Assembly: GCA_947486575.1 (NCBI GenBank)
Contig: CANKUB010000012.1
Location: forward strand, 1-64,000
DNA: 64,000 nucleotides
Source of the DNA: Betaproteobacteria bacterium
Lineage (GTDB): Bacteria > Pseudomonadota > Gammaproteobacteria > Burkholderiales > SG8-41
Direction of reading: 5' to 3'
Every line of letters starts with the position of its first letter. Within the stretch, counting starts at the first letter, position 1. A program made the position numbers and the translations under genes. This document shows, in pieces, positions 26,349-35,187 of the stretch. Under the pieces are notes generated by a model. The model was not told where the DNA came from, ran no database searches, and was given only the letters and a program-made list of their open reading frames with translations.

Positions 26349-27455
26349 TCATTTTGAATATACCGCCCCTAAGATACGTAATCCTTTCGCGCCGGTAACC
26401 ACAGGCAAATTCCCCGGTTCGTGCCGCAAGGCTAGTTTTGCAAACCACGCGAAGGCCAGTGCCTCTACCCAATCGGCATCCAAACCAACGGCGGCGGTAT
26501 CCGCGATCTTGATACGCGGCAACAACGCAGCAAGCCGCGCCATCAGAGTGTGATTGTGCGCGCCGCCGCCGCAAACGAATGCGGCTTGCGTGCCCGTGCA
26601 GTATTTAGTTATAGCCTGCGCGATACCTTGTGCGCTGAGTTCCAGCAGCGTGGCCTGCACATCCTGCGGCAGTTCGTTGCCGCGCAGTGCTTGCTTTAAC
26701 CAGGCCAGATTAAACACATCGCGGCCTGTGCTTTTGGGTGGCGGCAATGAAAGATAAGTGTTTGAAAACAAATAGTTATATAGCTCTGGTAATACGCTGC
26801 CACCGGCTGCCCACGCGCCGTTTTTGTCGTACGGCTCGTGACGATGCATGGCGATCCATTCATCCATCAGCGCGTTGCCCGGCCCGCAATCAAAACCCGT
26901 TACGCTTCCGTTGGATGGCAAGTTGGTAATGTTGGCAATGCCGCCGATGTTGACGATCACACGATGCTCACTCGCCGAATGAAACAGACGCTGGTGCAGC
27001 ATCGGCAATAGCGGCGCACCCTGCCCACCTGCGGCAATGTCGCGGCTGCGAAAATCATTGACGACGGTAATGCCGGTCAACTCGGCCAGCAAGGCCGCAT
27101 TGCCAAGTTGCATGGTGTAGCCCGCTTCGGGGCGATGGCGTATGGTTTGGCCGTGACAGCCTATGGCTTCAATATCGCTCGCGTGAAGCACCGCTTTTGC
27201 CAGCAGCGCATGAATTGCAGCAGCGTAAGCATGCGCCAGTTGATTGGCTGCAAGCGCTGCGCGGTGCAGTTCGTTTTCGCACGGCGCTTGCAGCGCCAGC
27301 AGTTCATCTCGCAGGCGCGGCTCGAACGGCTGATAGTGGCTGTGCAGCAGGCGCGGTGCAGTGTCAACGTTGCCGATGCTGGCAACTACGGCGTCTATGC
27401 CGTCAAGGCTGGTGCCCGACATCAGCCCGATAAACAATCCGGGCCCGGCGCTCAT
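26349..27455 (-). CDS. anmK: anhydro-N-acetylmuramic acid kinase
   Basis: The 368-residue kinase phosphorylates and opens 1,6-anhydro-MurNAc from cell-wall turnover. ATP-binding ASKHA elements are seen in FIGLMSGTSLDGIDAVV at residues 8-24 and in FVCGGGAHNHTLM. The substrate site includes GCHGQTIRHRPE, VNDFRSRDIAAGGQGAPL and FDCGPGNALMDEW. A short segment at about residues 225-234 (YNYLFSNTYL) is encoded by an AT-rich stretch matching the interspersed element. The gene is followed at 7 bases by the M23 peptidase end, so the two form a cell-wall pair on the minus strand. Confidence 0.95.
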   Translation of the reverse strand: MSAGPGLFIGLMSGTSLDGIDAVVASIGNVDTAPRLLHSHYQPFEPRLRDELLALQAPCENELHRAALAANQLAHAYAAAIHALLAKAVLHASDIEAIGCHGQTIRHRPEAGYTMQLGNAALLAELTGITVVNDFRSRDIAAGGQGAPLLPMLHQRLFHSASEHRVIVNIGGIANITNLPSNGSVTGFDCGPGNALMDEWIAMHRHEPYDKNGAWAAGGSVLPELYNYLFSNTYLSLPPPKSTGRDVFNLAWLKQALRGNELPQDVQATLLELSAQGIAQAITKYCTGTQAAFVCGGGAHNHTLMARLAALLPRIKIADTAAVGLDADWVEALAFAWFAKLALRHEPGNLPVVTGAKGLRILGAVYSK

Positions 27456-27462
27456 CTGGCGA

Positions 27463-28812
27463 TTACTCGAAGGTAGAGGGCGTTGCGGCGCGTAGCAGGT
27501 GCATGGTGCGCGAAAGCGGCGTGGCGGCTTGCTGAAATTTTAACTTGTGTTCCGCTGCAATAGGAAACGCCTGCGGCATCGCAACCGACAGCGGATCGTG
27601 ATGCACCTCATTGATGCGAAACTCGTAATGCACATGCGGGCCGGTGGTCATGCCCGTCATGCCCACTGCGCCGATGACATCACCCTGCTGCACGCGCGCG
27701 CCCTTGTGTATACCCGCAGCAAAACCCTGCATATGCGCATAGAGCGTAGTGTATTTATTCTGGTGACGCAAAATCACCACATTGCCGTAGCCGCTTTGCA
27801 CGCCCGCGAAATCCACTACGCCATCGGCAGTGGCTTTAATGCGCGAGCCGATGGGGGCTACATAATCAACGCCATTGTGCGCGCGCCAGGTATTCAGAAT
27901 CGGATGGTAACGCGCAGCGGTAAAGCCAGAACTAATGCGTGAAAACTCCAGCGGTGAGCGCAAAAACGCCTTGCGCACATTTTTGCCTTCGAGCGTGTAG
28001 TAGGCGCCTTCGCCTTCGCGCAACTCAAACCACACGCCGCTGAGCGTGCGGCCCTGATTGGCGAATTCCGCTGACAAAAGGCGGCCCGCGCGCACCGGTT
28101 CACCGCGTTGATGCAGCGCTTCGTACACCACGGCAAAGCGGTCGCCTTTGCGCAAATCTTTATGGAAATCAACGTCAGTCGAGAAAATCTCGACCATCTG
28201 CATGGCAATCGTATCGGGAATATTCAGCGCATCGGTCGCCGCAAACAGCGAACTGCGGATTTCACCGGCGACCGAAATCACCCGCGTTTCAAGCTCGGCC
28301 AGGCTGTCTTCGGCGGAAAAATTATCACCATCGCGTTTAACGGTGAGTAACCGCTCGCCGTTCAGATAATGCAGTGTCAATAGCTTGCCGTCGGCGCTGG
28401 TTTCCGCGCGCAGCGAACGGCCCGGCACCAACTGAAACACCATGCGCGCCTCGTGTGACGTATTCAAAAACGCCAGTGCCTCGGCGTCATTGACCTGCAG
28501 GCGCGAAATCAGGCGCGCCAGCGTATCGCCGCGTTGGATGCGTTCTTCCCGCCAGTAGGTTTGCTGCGCTTGCGTCATCAGGGTAGCGGCAGTCGACAAC
28601 ACAAGATCTTCGATGACTTGCGTGCGTTCGAGCGTGTCGGTGACCGTATTAGGCGCGATGCCAAACGCTGTAACCACCCCGGCAAAAGTCAGCACCAGCG
28701 GCAACACCAGCACGCGCGCCCAGCGGCGCAAACCCGCGTGGGCTTTATTACGCAGCGATGACAACAGGATTTGCGCCACTTGCGCTACAATTCGAAATTG
28801 CGCTTGAGCCAT
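27463..28812 (-). CDS. M23-family peptidoglycan endopeptidase with N-terminal anchor
   Basis: The 449-residue protein starts MAQAQFRIVAQVAQIL with an N-terminal membrane segment (about 33-52: VLVLPLVLTFAGVVTAFGI), an OapA/LysM-like region (about 90-140), then a second beta domain and the LytM/M23 peptidase (about 300-410). Metal ligands are in WRAHNGVDYVAPIG and GPHVHYEFRIN. All three catalytic elements are present, so it is likely active, unlike EnvC-type activators. It probably cuts cross-links in growing peptidoglycan. tyrS is divergent from it, a common arrangement in this class. Confidence 0.9.
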   Translation of the reverse strand: MAQAQFRIVAQVAQILLSSLRNKAHAGLRRWARVLVLPLVLTFAGVVTAFGIAPNTVTDTLERTQVIEDLVLSTAATLMTQAQQTYWREERIQRGDTLARLISRLQVNDAEALAFLNTSHEARMVFQLVPGRSLRAETSADGKLLTLHYLNGERLLTVKRDGDNFSAEDSLAELETRVISVAGEIRSSLFAATDALNIPDTIAMQMVEIFSTDVDFHKDLRKGDRFAVVYEALHQRGEPVRAGRLLSAEFANQGRTLSGVWFELREGEGAYYTLEGKNVRKAFLRSPLEFSRISSGFTAARYHPILNTWRAHNGVDYVAPIGSRIKATADGVVDFAGVQSGYGNVVILRHQNKYTTLYAHMQGFAAGIHKGARVQQGDVIGAVGMTGMTTGPHVHYEFRINEVHHDPLSVAMPQAFPIAAEHKLKFQQAATPLSRTMHLLRAATPSTFE

Positions 28813-28910
28813 GATTTCTTTACGTTTATTGCTATTTTAAGAACGAATTTTTGGCAGCGCGAAGCATAGCAGTACTATCCCGCCGGTCAATCCCGAATAT
28901 CAAGTAAAAA

Positions 28911-28926
28911 AGCGCTTATAAGCGCT
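28911..28926. promoter_or_regulatory. 16-bp perfect palindrome upstream of tyrS
   Basis: AGCGCTTATAAGCGCT lies 26 bases before the tyrS start in the divergent gap to the M23 gene. It could be an operator or a short hairpin in the tyrS leader. No T-box is present. Confidence 0.4.
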
Positions 28927-28952
28927 AATTAGCACAATAAAGCACAAAACTC

Positions 28953-30146
28953 ATGCCGGATATTGCATCTCAACTTGAAACCATACGTCGCGGTTGCGAC
29001 GAACTCCTGATTGAAGCCGAGCTCGTCGAAAATCTCAAAAAGGGCACACCACTGCGCGTGAAAGCTGGCTTCGACCCCACCGCGCCCGATCTGCACATCG
29101 GCCACACCGTGCTGATTAACAAACTGCGTCAGTTGCAAGACCTCGGCCATCACATTTTGTTCCTTATCGGCGATTTCACCGGCATGATTGGCGATCCCAC
29201 CGGTAAAAATGCCACGCGCCCGCCGCTCACGCGCGAGGACGTAGCGAAGAACGCGGTGTCGTACACCGATCAGGTGTTCAAAATTCTGGATCGCGAAAAG
29301 ACCGAGGTTTGCTTCAACTCGACGTGGATGGACAAAATGTCCTCGGCGGATATGATCAAGCTCGCGGCCAGTCACACCGTCGCACGCATGCTGGAGCGCG
29401 ACGATTTTTCCAAGCGCTACAAAGGCAATCAGCCAATCGCGATTCACGAATTTCTCTATCCGTTGGTGCAGGGATACGACTCGGTGGCGATGAAAGCCGA
29501 CCTGGAACTCGGTGGCACCGATCAAAAATTCAACCTGTTGATGGGCCGCGAACTGCAAAAACATTATGGCCAGCCGTCGCAATGCATCCTCACCATGCCG
29601 TTGCTCGAAGGATTGGATGGCGTGAATAAAATGTCCAAATCGCTGGGCAACTATGTCGGTATCAACGAGCCGCCGAATGAAATTTTCGGCAAGCTGATGA
29701 GCGTGTCGGATGATCTGATGTGGCGCTACATCGAGCTGCTGTCGTTTCAATCATTGGTAGAAATAAATCAACAAAAACAACAGGTTAAAGAAGGTGCGAA
29801 TCCACGTAATATCAAAGTGAAATTCGCCCAGGAAATTGTCGCGCGATTTCACAACGCCGAAGCCGCAACCAACGCACTTGCCGATTTTGAAGCGCGCTTT
29901 AAACAGGGCGGTGTGCCGGACGACATGCCCGAAATGACAATCGCTGCACCCGGCGGGTTAGCGATTGCGCAGGTGTTAAAGCAGTCCGGCCTGACACCCA
30001 GTACCACCGAAGCCACACGTATGATCGAGCAAGGTGGTGTCAAAATTGATGGCGAAAAGATCAGCGACAAGGCGCTCAAGGTTGCGCCTGGGAACTATGT
30101 GCTACAGGTCGGGAAACGCAAATTCGCACGCGTTACACTGGCTTAA
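28953..30146 (+). CDS. tyrS: tyrosyl-tRNA synthetase
   Basis: The 397-residue class I synthetase has HIGH ([10 protein letters not shown]) at about residue 48 and KMSKS at about 226 ([13 protein letters not shown]), and a C-terminal S4 RNA-binding domain ([20 protein letters not shown]). It fits the TyrRS form with KMSKS, as is usual in betaproteobacteria. One oddity is the peptide [14 protein letters not shown] at about residues 268-281, encoded by an AT-rich stretch that matches the interspersed element; related enzymes have a variable loop here. Confidence 0.96.
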   Translation: MPDIASQLETIRRGCDELLIEAELVENLKKGTPLRVKAGFDPTAPDLHIGHTVLINKLRQLQDLGHHILFLIGDFTGMIGDPTGKNATRPPLTREDVAKNAVSYTDQVFKILDREKTEVCFNSTWMDKMSSADMIKLAASHTVARMLERDDFSKRYKGNQPIAIHEFLYPLVQGYDSVAMKADLELGGTDQKFNLLMGRELQKHYGQPSQCILTMPLLEGLDGVNKMSKSLGNYVGINEPPNEIFGKLMSVSDDLMWRYIELLSFQSLVEINQQKQQVKEGANPRNIKVKFAQEIVARFHNAEAATNALADFEARFKQGGVPDDMPEMTIAAPGGLAIAQVLKQSGLTPSTTEATRMIEQGGVKIDGEKISDKALKVAPGNYVLQVGKRKFARVTLA

Positions 30147-30147
30147 G

Positions 30148-30184
30148 TTTAAAAAAATATCTTAAAATCAAATAGTTGAATTAA
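30148..30184 (-). repeat. AT-rich interspersed element, copy 8
   Basis: On the minus strand: CAACTATTTGATTTTAAGAT, then an A/T tail. It follows the tyrS stop and ends about 30 bases before the LVIVD-repeat gene start. Confidence 0.5.
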
Positions 30185-30214
30185 TCAGTCCCACCTTACT
30201 TTTCAGGAGCATTT

Positions 30215-31468
30215 ATGGCCCAAGCACTCGGCGCTGGTACCAACCCGTCGCAAACCCTTTCCCTCAATTTCAAACTGCTGTCGCACAACACGCTGGATGG
30301 TTTCGGCGGTGTGGGCGAGGGCATGGGCATGCAGAAAACCAAGGATGGCCGGCGCATCATGTGGCTGGGCCACGAAGCCGCGCCGAAAAATTTCACGGGC
30401 GTGGATGTCACCGATCCGAAGAATCCCCGGGTGATTATCCAAACCGAGCTGCCGCATCACAAAATGCGCTCGAACTCGCTCGAAGTGTGCGGCGACCGCA
30501 TGTATGTGGCACACCAGATCCGCGGTGCGGAGCCGGGCGCCACCCCTGCGGGCTTCGACATATGGGATATCAGCACGCCGGAAAAGCCGGTGAAGATTTC
30601 GCACTTTGACGCTTCCGGCCCGCACTCGCTGGGCGCGCACTGCGTGTGGTGCGTGGACAACGAGTTCGTTCACATGTCGTGCGGCGCCGCTGATTTTACG
30701 CCGCGCGTGCCCGATAAGGACTTCCAGTTCTACCGCATCATCGACGTGCGTAATCCGTCAAAGCCTGTGGAAGCCGGCCGCTGGTGGTATCCCGGACAGA
30801 GCGTTACCGACAAAGAACCGCCGATGAAGCGTCATCCGAAATTCGACAGCGGCTACCGGCCCCACAACATTCAGGTGTATCCGCAACGGCCTGACCGCGC
30901 TTATATCGGCTACTTGGACGGTGGCATTGTCATTCTCGATATCAAGGACAAGGCGCATCCCAAGGTTGTTTCAATGTACAACTACTCACCGCCGATGAAC
31001 GGTTTTACGCACACCGCGATGCCGCTGTTTTCGCGCGATCTGCTGATCGTCACCGATGAATGCACCTACGATGACGGTCAGGATTGGCCCAAGCTCACCT
31101 GGGTGATGAACATGGCCGACGAAACCAATATCGTGCCGATTTCCACCTTGCCGCTGCCGCCAGTGGAGGTGTTCAGCAAGCGTGGCGGGCGCTTTGGTTC
31201 GCACAACCTGTATGAAAACTATCCGATGGACGTGGCGTGGCGCTCGGACAACATCGTTCTCGCCACGTTCTTTAACGGCGGCTTGCGTGTGTACGATCTC
31301 GCTAATCCGTACCAGCCGCAGGAAGTCGCCTACTTCGTGCCGGGTGCACCTGCACTGTCACCCAAAGGCTCGGTGCAGATTAACGACGTGTATGTCGATG
31401 ATCGTGGATTGGTTTACACCGTTGATCGCTTCACCGGCGGTTTGTATATTCTGGAAATGAATCTCTAA
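30215..31468 (+). CDS. LVIVD-repeat beta-propeller protein
   Basis: The 417-residue protein has no signal peptide (MAQALGAGTNPSQTLSLNFK). Repeated blade units contain the pattern of a strand plus IxDxxNPxxP: FTGVDVTDPKNPRV, FDIWDISTPEKPV, FYRIIDVRNPSKPVE, GGIVILDIKDKAHPKV, LRVYDLANPYQPQEVA. This is the LVIVD/choice-of-anchor propeller family, whose biochemical function is generally unknown. The His- and Trp-rich blade GAHCVWCVDNEFVHM could be a binding site. AGGAGC precedes the ATG. Confidence 0.72.
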   Translation: MAQALGAGTNPSQTLSLNFKLLSHNTLDGFGGVGEGMGMQKTKDGRRIMWLGHEAAPKNFTGVDVTDPKNPRVIIQTELPHHKMRSNSLEVCGDRMYVAHQIRGAEPGATPAGFDIWDISTPEKPVKISHFDASGPHSLGAHCVWCVDNEFVHMSCGAADFTPRVPDKDFQFYRIIDVRNPSKPVEAGRWWYPGQSVTDKEPPMKRHPKFDSGYRPHNIQVYPQRPDRAYIGYLDGGIVILDIKDKAHPKVVSMYNYSPPMNGFTHTAMPLFSRDLLIVTDECTYDDGQDWPKLTWVMNMADETNIVPISTLPLPPVEVFSKRGGRFGSHNLYENYPMDVAWRSDNIVLATFFNGGLRVYDLANPYQPQEVAYFVPGAPALSPKGSVQINDVYVDDRGLVYTVDRFTGGLYILEMNL

Positions 31469-31534
31469 ACGGCACTGCGCGAGCTGCAATACGCAATACA
31501 TCAAGGGACCAAGTGACGACAGGACAGTCTGTCG

Positions 31535-31735
31535 TTACTTGTTCTCTTTCTTTTTGTTGTCGCTATCCGGGATGACCGCGTCGGCCACGGCACCCACGGC
31601 CTTAGCCGTGATCTTGACCGCAGTTGCGCCCACGGTAACCGCCGCGTCGGTTACGGCGACAACGGCTGAACAGCCGGGCAGCACCATCATAGCCAATGCC
31701 AAGCTGCAACTTGCGGGTAAGATCTTGCGGGTCAT
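31535..31735 (-). CDS. small lipoprotein (66 aa)
   Basis: It starts MTRKILPASCSLALAMMV with the lipobox LPGC at about residues 18-21. A repetitive Ala/Val/Thr-rich body follows (AVVAVTDAAVTVGATAVKIT), then a charged end DNKKKENK. GGAGCAGAGGA stands directly before the ATG. The function is unknown; such short Ala-rich lipoproteins recur in proteobacteria. A longer frame from 31822 has no ribosome site. Confidence 0.75.
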   Translation of the reverse strand: MTRKILPASCSLALAMMVLPGCSAVVAVTDAAVTVGATAVKITAKAVGAVADAVIPDSDNKKKENK

Positions 31736-31863
31736 TCCTCTGCTCCGGTAAATTGAATCATCCACGCATAGCGTACGCCAACTGTGCCAAGGCGTAATGT
31801 CTGTTACGCAAGCACGCGGCAACGGGTTCTACATGCAACGCAACACCATAACGCAGGATGGGA

Positions 31864-31892
31864 AAATGTACAATAAAAACAAATACTTACGA
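31864..31892 (-). repeat. AT-rich interspersed element, copy 9 (spans gene start)
   Basis: On the minus strand: CGTAAGTATTTGTTTTTATT, then GTACATTT. It covers the start codon and first eight codons of the Bug receptor gene at 31866. Confidence 0.55.
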
Positions 31893-32846
31893 TGGATAGT
31901 CGGGCTGACAGCCAGCTTGTGCTGCAGTGGCGTATGGGGCCAAGTGGATAGCTTTCCCACCAAGCCCATACGCATCATCGTGCCGTTCGCGCCCGGCGGC
32001 AGCGTTGATCTGATTTCGCGTCTGATCTCATCGAAAATGAGCGAACTGCTGGGCCAGCAGATCATCGTTGAGAATCGCGCAGGCGCATCTGGCAACATCG
32101 GTACCGAGTTGGTGGCGCGCGCCACACCCGATGGTTACACGCTGTTGATGAACACATTGCCGTTTGTGGTCAACCCGAATATTTTTCCGCGCGTGCCGTA
32201 TCACCCGATCAATGATTTCGCGCCGGTGGGCATGGTGTCGTCGTCGCCTTCCGTGCTGACGGTGCATCCGTCGCTGCCGGTCCACAACGTCAAGGACTTG
32301 CTTGCGCTGACAAAATCGCGCCCTGGGCAAATCAATTATGCCTCGGCGGGCATCGGCACCAATCCGCATATCGCGGGCGAATTGTTTAATTTTCTGGGCA
32401 GAACCAGTCTGGTCGCCGTGCATTTCAAGGGTGGCGGGCCGGGCCTGATTGCGGCGATGAGCGGCGAAGTGAGCGCCACGTTTACCAACATCGCGGAAAC
32501 ATCCGTTTTTGTGCGCGCAAAAAAACTGCGTGCGTTAGGCGTCAGCAGCTTGAAGCGATCACCCGCATTCCCGGAAATACCCACCGTGCATGAAAGCGGG
32601 TTGCCGGGCTATGAGTTCATTACCTGGTTTGCGTTGATCGCCCCGGCGAAGACCCCGCGCGCGGTGATTGCGCAGATCAACGAGGCGATGAAAAAAACAC
32701 TGACGGCACCGGAGCAGGTGCGATTGTTTGCCGATCGCGGACTGGATATCGTCGCCAGTTCACCCGAAGGTGCCGCCGATCATCTCAAAAAAGAAGTCGA
32801 GCGCTGGGCGCGCGTGGTGAAAGAGCGCGGCATGAAGGCCGAGTAA
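31866..32846 (+). CDS. Bug/TctC-family solute-binding receptor (1)
   Basis: The 326-residue protein has a signal peptide ending at SGVWGQ (about residue 26). Family segments are FPTKPIRIIVPFAPGGSVDL (beginning of lobe 1), IVENRAGASGNIGTELVARATPDGY, and a C-terminal VERWARVVKERGMKAE. These periplasmic receptors bind small carboxylates or amides for tripartite transporters or for signalling. The start at 31866 gives MYNKNKYLRWIVGL, encoded by the AT-rich element; the upstream in-frame ATG at 31830 is possible. It is divergent from the small lipoprotein gene and convergent to the amidohydrolase gene. Confidence 0.9.
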   Translation: MYNKNKYLRWIVGLTASLCCSGVWGQVDSFPTKPIRIIVPFAPGGSVDLISRLISSKMSELLGQQIIVENRAGASGNIGTELVARATPDGYTLLMNTLPFVVNPNIFPRVPYHPINDFAPVGMVSSSPSVLTVHPSLPVHNVKDLLALTKSRPGQINYASAGIGTNPHIAGELFNFLGRTSLVAVHFKGGGPGLIAAMSGEVSATFTNIAETSVFVRAKKLRALGVSSLKRSPAFPEIPTVHESGLPGYEFITWFALIAPAKTPRAVIAQINEAMKKTLTAPEQVRLFADRGLDIVASSPEGAADHLKKEVERWARVVKERGMKAE

Positions 32847-32881
32847 CGCCGCCGCGTCCCGCTACAACGCTCAGCAACGCT

Positions 32882-33975
32882 TTACAACTTTATCCCCAGC
32901 AGCTTCGCCGCATTGCCGCCGAGTATCGCGATTTTCTGCGCATCCGTCAGCGGCGTTTTCATGATGTGATCGACGGGGTGCTCTTCCCACGGAATCGGGT
33001 GGTCGGTGCCAATCACCACCTGGCTCGCGCCGACTTGCGCAACCAGATGGCGCAGCGCTTCAGGCGTGAATACCAGTGCGTCGAAAAAAATCTGGTTCAG
33101 GTATTCGGTGGGCTTTTTCTTCAGCACAATGCCGGGGTCGCAGTTTTGCGGCGAGATAAAGCAGCCGTGATCGGAGCGCGGCGCGTATGAGCCGAGATAA
33201 CCGCCGCCGTGCGCGGCGCATACCTTGAGTTTGGGGAATTTATCCAGCGTGCCTTCAAAGATCAGGTGTTGCAACGCGATGGTGGTGTCGAGCGGATTGC
33301 CGATGACATTCGACAGCCAGCCGTTGCCCTTGAAGCGGCTCGCCAGTTGCGGCGTGCTTTGCGGATGGATGAACAGCGTAACGCCCAGTTCTTCGGCTTT
33401 GGCCCACACCGGATGATATTTCGCATCCGAGAAATCATTGCCCAGCACGCTGCCGCCAATGGCAGCACCCTTGAGACCGTACTTGCGCACGCCGTCCTCA
33501 AGCTGCTTAACCGCGAGATCGGGGAATTGCAGCGCGAGTGAAGCGAACGCCATCAGACGGTCAGGCTTCTTCGCGCATAGCTCGGCCAGTTTTTCGTTTT
33601 GCACTTCAATGATTTTTTCAACCAGATCGCGCTCTTTGCGATACCACCAGGGGTTGATGCTCAACACCTCGATATCGACGCCCTGCGCATCCATGCCCGC
33701 CAGACGCTCGTCCAGCACAATGTCAAATTGCTTGGAGCCCTTGGTCTGCGGATAAATCGATTGCGCTTCTTTCTCCGGCAGCAGCGCCAGCGCTTCGGCA
33801 ATCAGGCAATGCGCGTGAACGTCTATGGTTTTGACGCGCTTGCCTTTGACCAGCACCGGCAGACGGCTCGATTTTTTTGCGCGCGCGCCGGTGCGGCGCC
33901 CAGCAGGCTGCAGCCAGTGAAAATAACGCCTGCGCTTGCAGCAGCATCTTTGATGAAATTTCGACGGGTACTCAT
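32882..33975 (-). CDS. Tat-type ACMSD-like amidohydrolase, reading frame broken in an A7 tract
   Basis: The catalytic part (32882 to about 33856) is an amidohydrolase of the ACMSD/2,3-dihydroxybenzoate decarboxylase group: metal motif IDVHAHC, then CAAHGGGYLGSYAPRSDHG, and GTDHPIPWEEHP. It has no ribosome site of its own. Upstream, in another frame, a perfect AGGAGAG precedes ATG at 33975, giving MSTRRNFIKDAAASAGVIF, a twin-arginine signal, to APARAQ. The two frames meet at seven A's (33882-33888 as T's on the plus strand). One extra A would restore a single protein of about 364 residues. It may be a true pseudogene, a sequencing error or a slippage site. Substrate unknown. Confidence 0.75.
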
Positions 33976-34051
33976 GGCCTCTCCTGTGTGAGTTGTTGTG
34001 CGCGGATTATTGCACAGGCTTACACTGGCGCAGGCGCTGCACACGATAATT

Positions 34052-34079
34052 GTAACGCATTGATTTTAAATGTATTTAA
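34052..34079 (+). repeat. AT-rich interspersed element, copy 10
   Basis: GTAACGCATTGATTTTAAAT followed by GTATTTAA. It lies between the divergent amidohydrolase and Bug receptor genes. Confidence 0.45.
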
Positions 34080-34141
34080 CAAAAAACCCATAGAGTGTGT
34101 AGCATGGAATCCATCGGGTCTATTCCTTTCACCGGGTATCT

Positions 34142-35110
34142 ATGAAACGCTTTTTGGCCGCATGCTCTGCCGTTGCATCGCTATCAGTACCACGGGCGCA
34201 CGCCGCTGATCCAGTCAAGGATTACCCGCTGCGCCCGGTGCGCATCGTGTCCGGGTTTGCGGCGGGCGGTAGTTCCGACTTTCTGGTGCGCGTGCTCGCA
34301 CCCAAACTGACCGAACGCCTCGGACAAACCTTCATCATCGAGAACCGCCCTGGCGCGGGGGGTGCCATAGGCGCCAATCTGGTGGCTAAAGCAACGCCTG
34401 ATGGCTATACCTTAATTTTCATCAGCGGCGCATTTACAGCGCAAGCAGCGTCGGTCAAGACACCCTACGATCCGCTGAAGGATTTCGAGTGGATTACCAC
34501 CATCGCCACCTACCCGTTTGTGGTTACCGTGCGCAACGATACGGCTGCGCGCAACACAGCGGAACTGATTGCGCTGGCCAAGAAGAGTCCCGGCAAATTG
34601 AATTATGGTTCTGTAGGCATCGGCTCCGTGTTTCATCTCGCGGCGGAATTGTTTAATTCGATGGCGGGTACGGAGTCGGTGCATGTCCCCTACAAGGGCA
34701 GCACCGATGCGCTGACCGATATGATCGGCGGTCGTCTCGACTACATGTTCATGACGCTTACAGGCGCGTCGCCGCATATTCGATCCGGGCGCATTCGTGC
34801 TATCGCGATCTGCTCAAAGGAACGCTCGCCGCAGATGCCTGAATTGCAGCCCGTTTCGCAGATATTGCCCGGCTATGAAGTCACGTCATTTGCGGGCATG
34901 GGCGCAACGGGCGGTACGCCCAAGCCGATTATTCAGAAACTGAACCGTGAACTGCGTGCCGTCATGGCAGGCAACGAAGTTGTCAGGCAAATGACGGATG
35001 CCGGGGCCGACATGCGCCCTGGCAGTCCGGAAGAAATGATTCGCTATGTCACGGATGAAATCGCCAAGTGGCGGCGGGTGGTAAAGGAGCGCAGAATAGA
35101 GGTGAAGTAG
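34142..35110 (+). CDS. Bug/TctC-family solute-binding receptor (2)
   Basis: The 322-residue protein starts MKRFLAACSAVASLSVP, with the signal peptide ending at AHAAD. Diagnostic parts are YPLRPVRIVSGFAAGGSSDF, IIENRPGAGGAIGANLVAKATPDGY and VHVPYKGSTDALTDMIGG. It opens a run of three receptor genes on the same strand (34.1-37.2 kb) and is divergent from the Tat amidohydrolase, which could act on the ligand. It is clearly more distant from the next two receptors than they are from each other. Confidence 0.92.
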   Translation: MKRFLAACSAVASLSVPRAHAADPVKDYPLRPVRIVSGFAAGGSSDFLVRVLAPKLTERLGQTFIIENRPGAGGAIGANLVAKATPDGYTLIFISGAFTAQAASVKTPYDPLKDFEWITTIATYPFVVTVRNDTAARNTAELIALAKKSPGKLNYGSVGIGSVFHLAAELFNSMAGTESVHVPYKGSTDALTDMIGGRLDYMFMTLTGASPHIRSGRIRAIAICSKERSPQMPELQPVSQILPGYEVTSFAGMGATGGTPKPIIQKLNRELRAVMAGNEVVRQMTDAGADMRPGSPEEMIRYVTDEIAKWRRVVKERRIEVK

Positions 35111-35187
35111 GCGCAGTACACCGCTACCGCCGCGCAGCGTTATTTGACAGCGGTTGCGCAAAATCTCGCTTTCCGCAGGAGGACAGC

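Noticed and set aside
28929-29750. 273-codon minus-strand frame opposite tyrS
   Set aside because: It is an antisense shadow of a clearly identified gene; codon bias in GC-rich DNA keeps such frames open.
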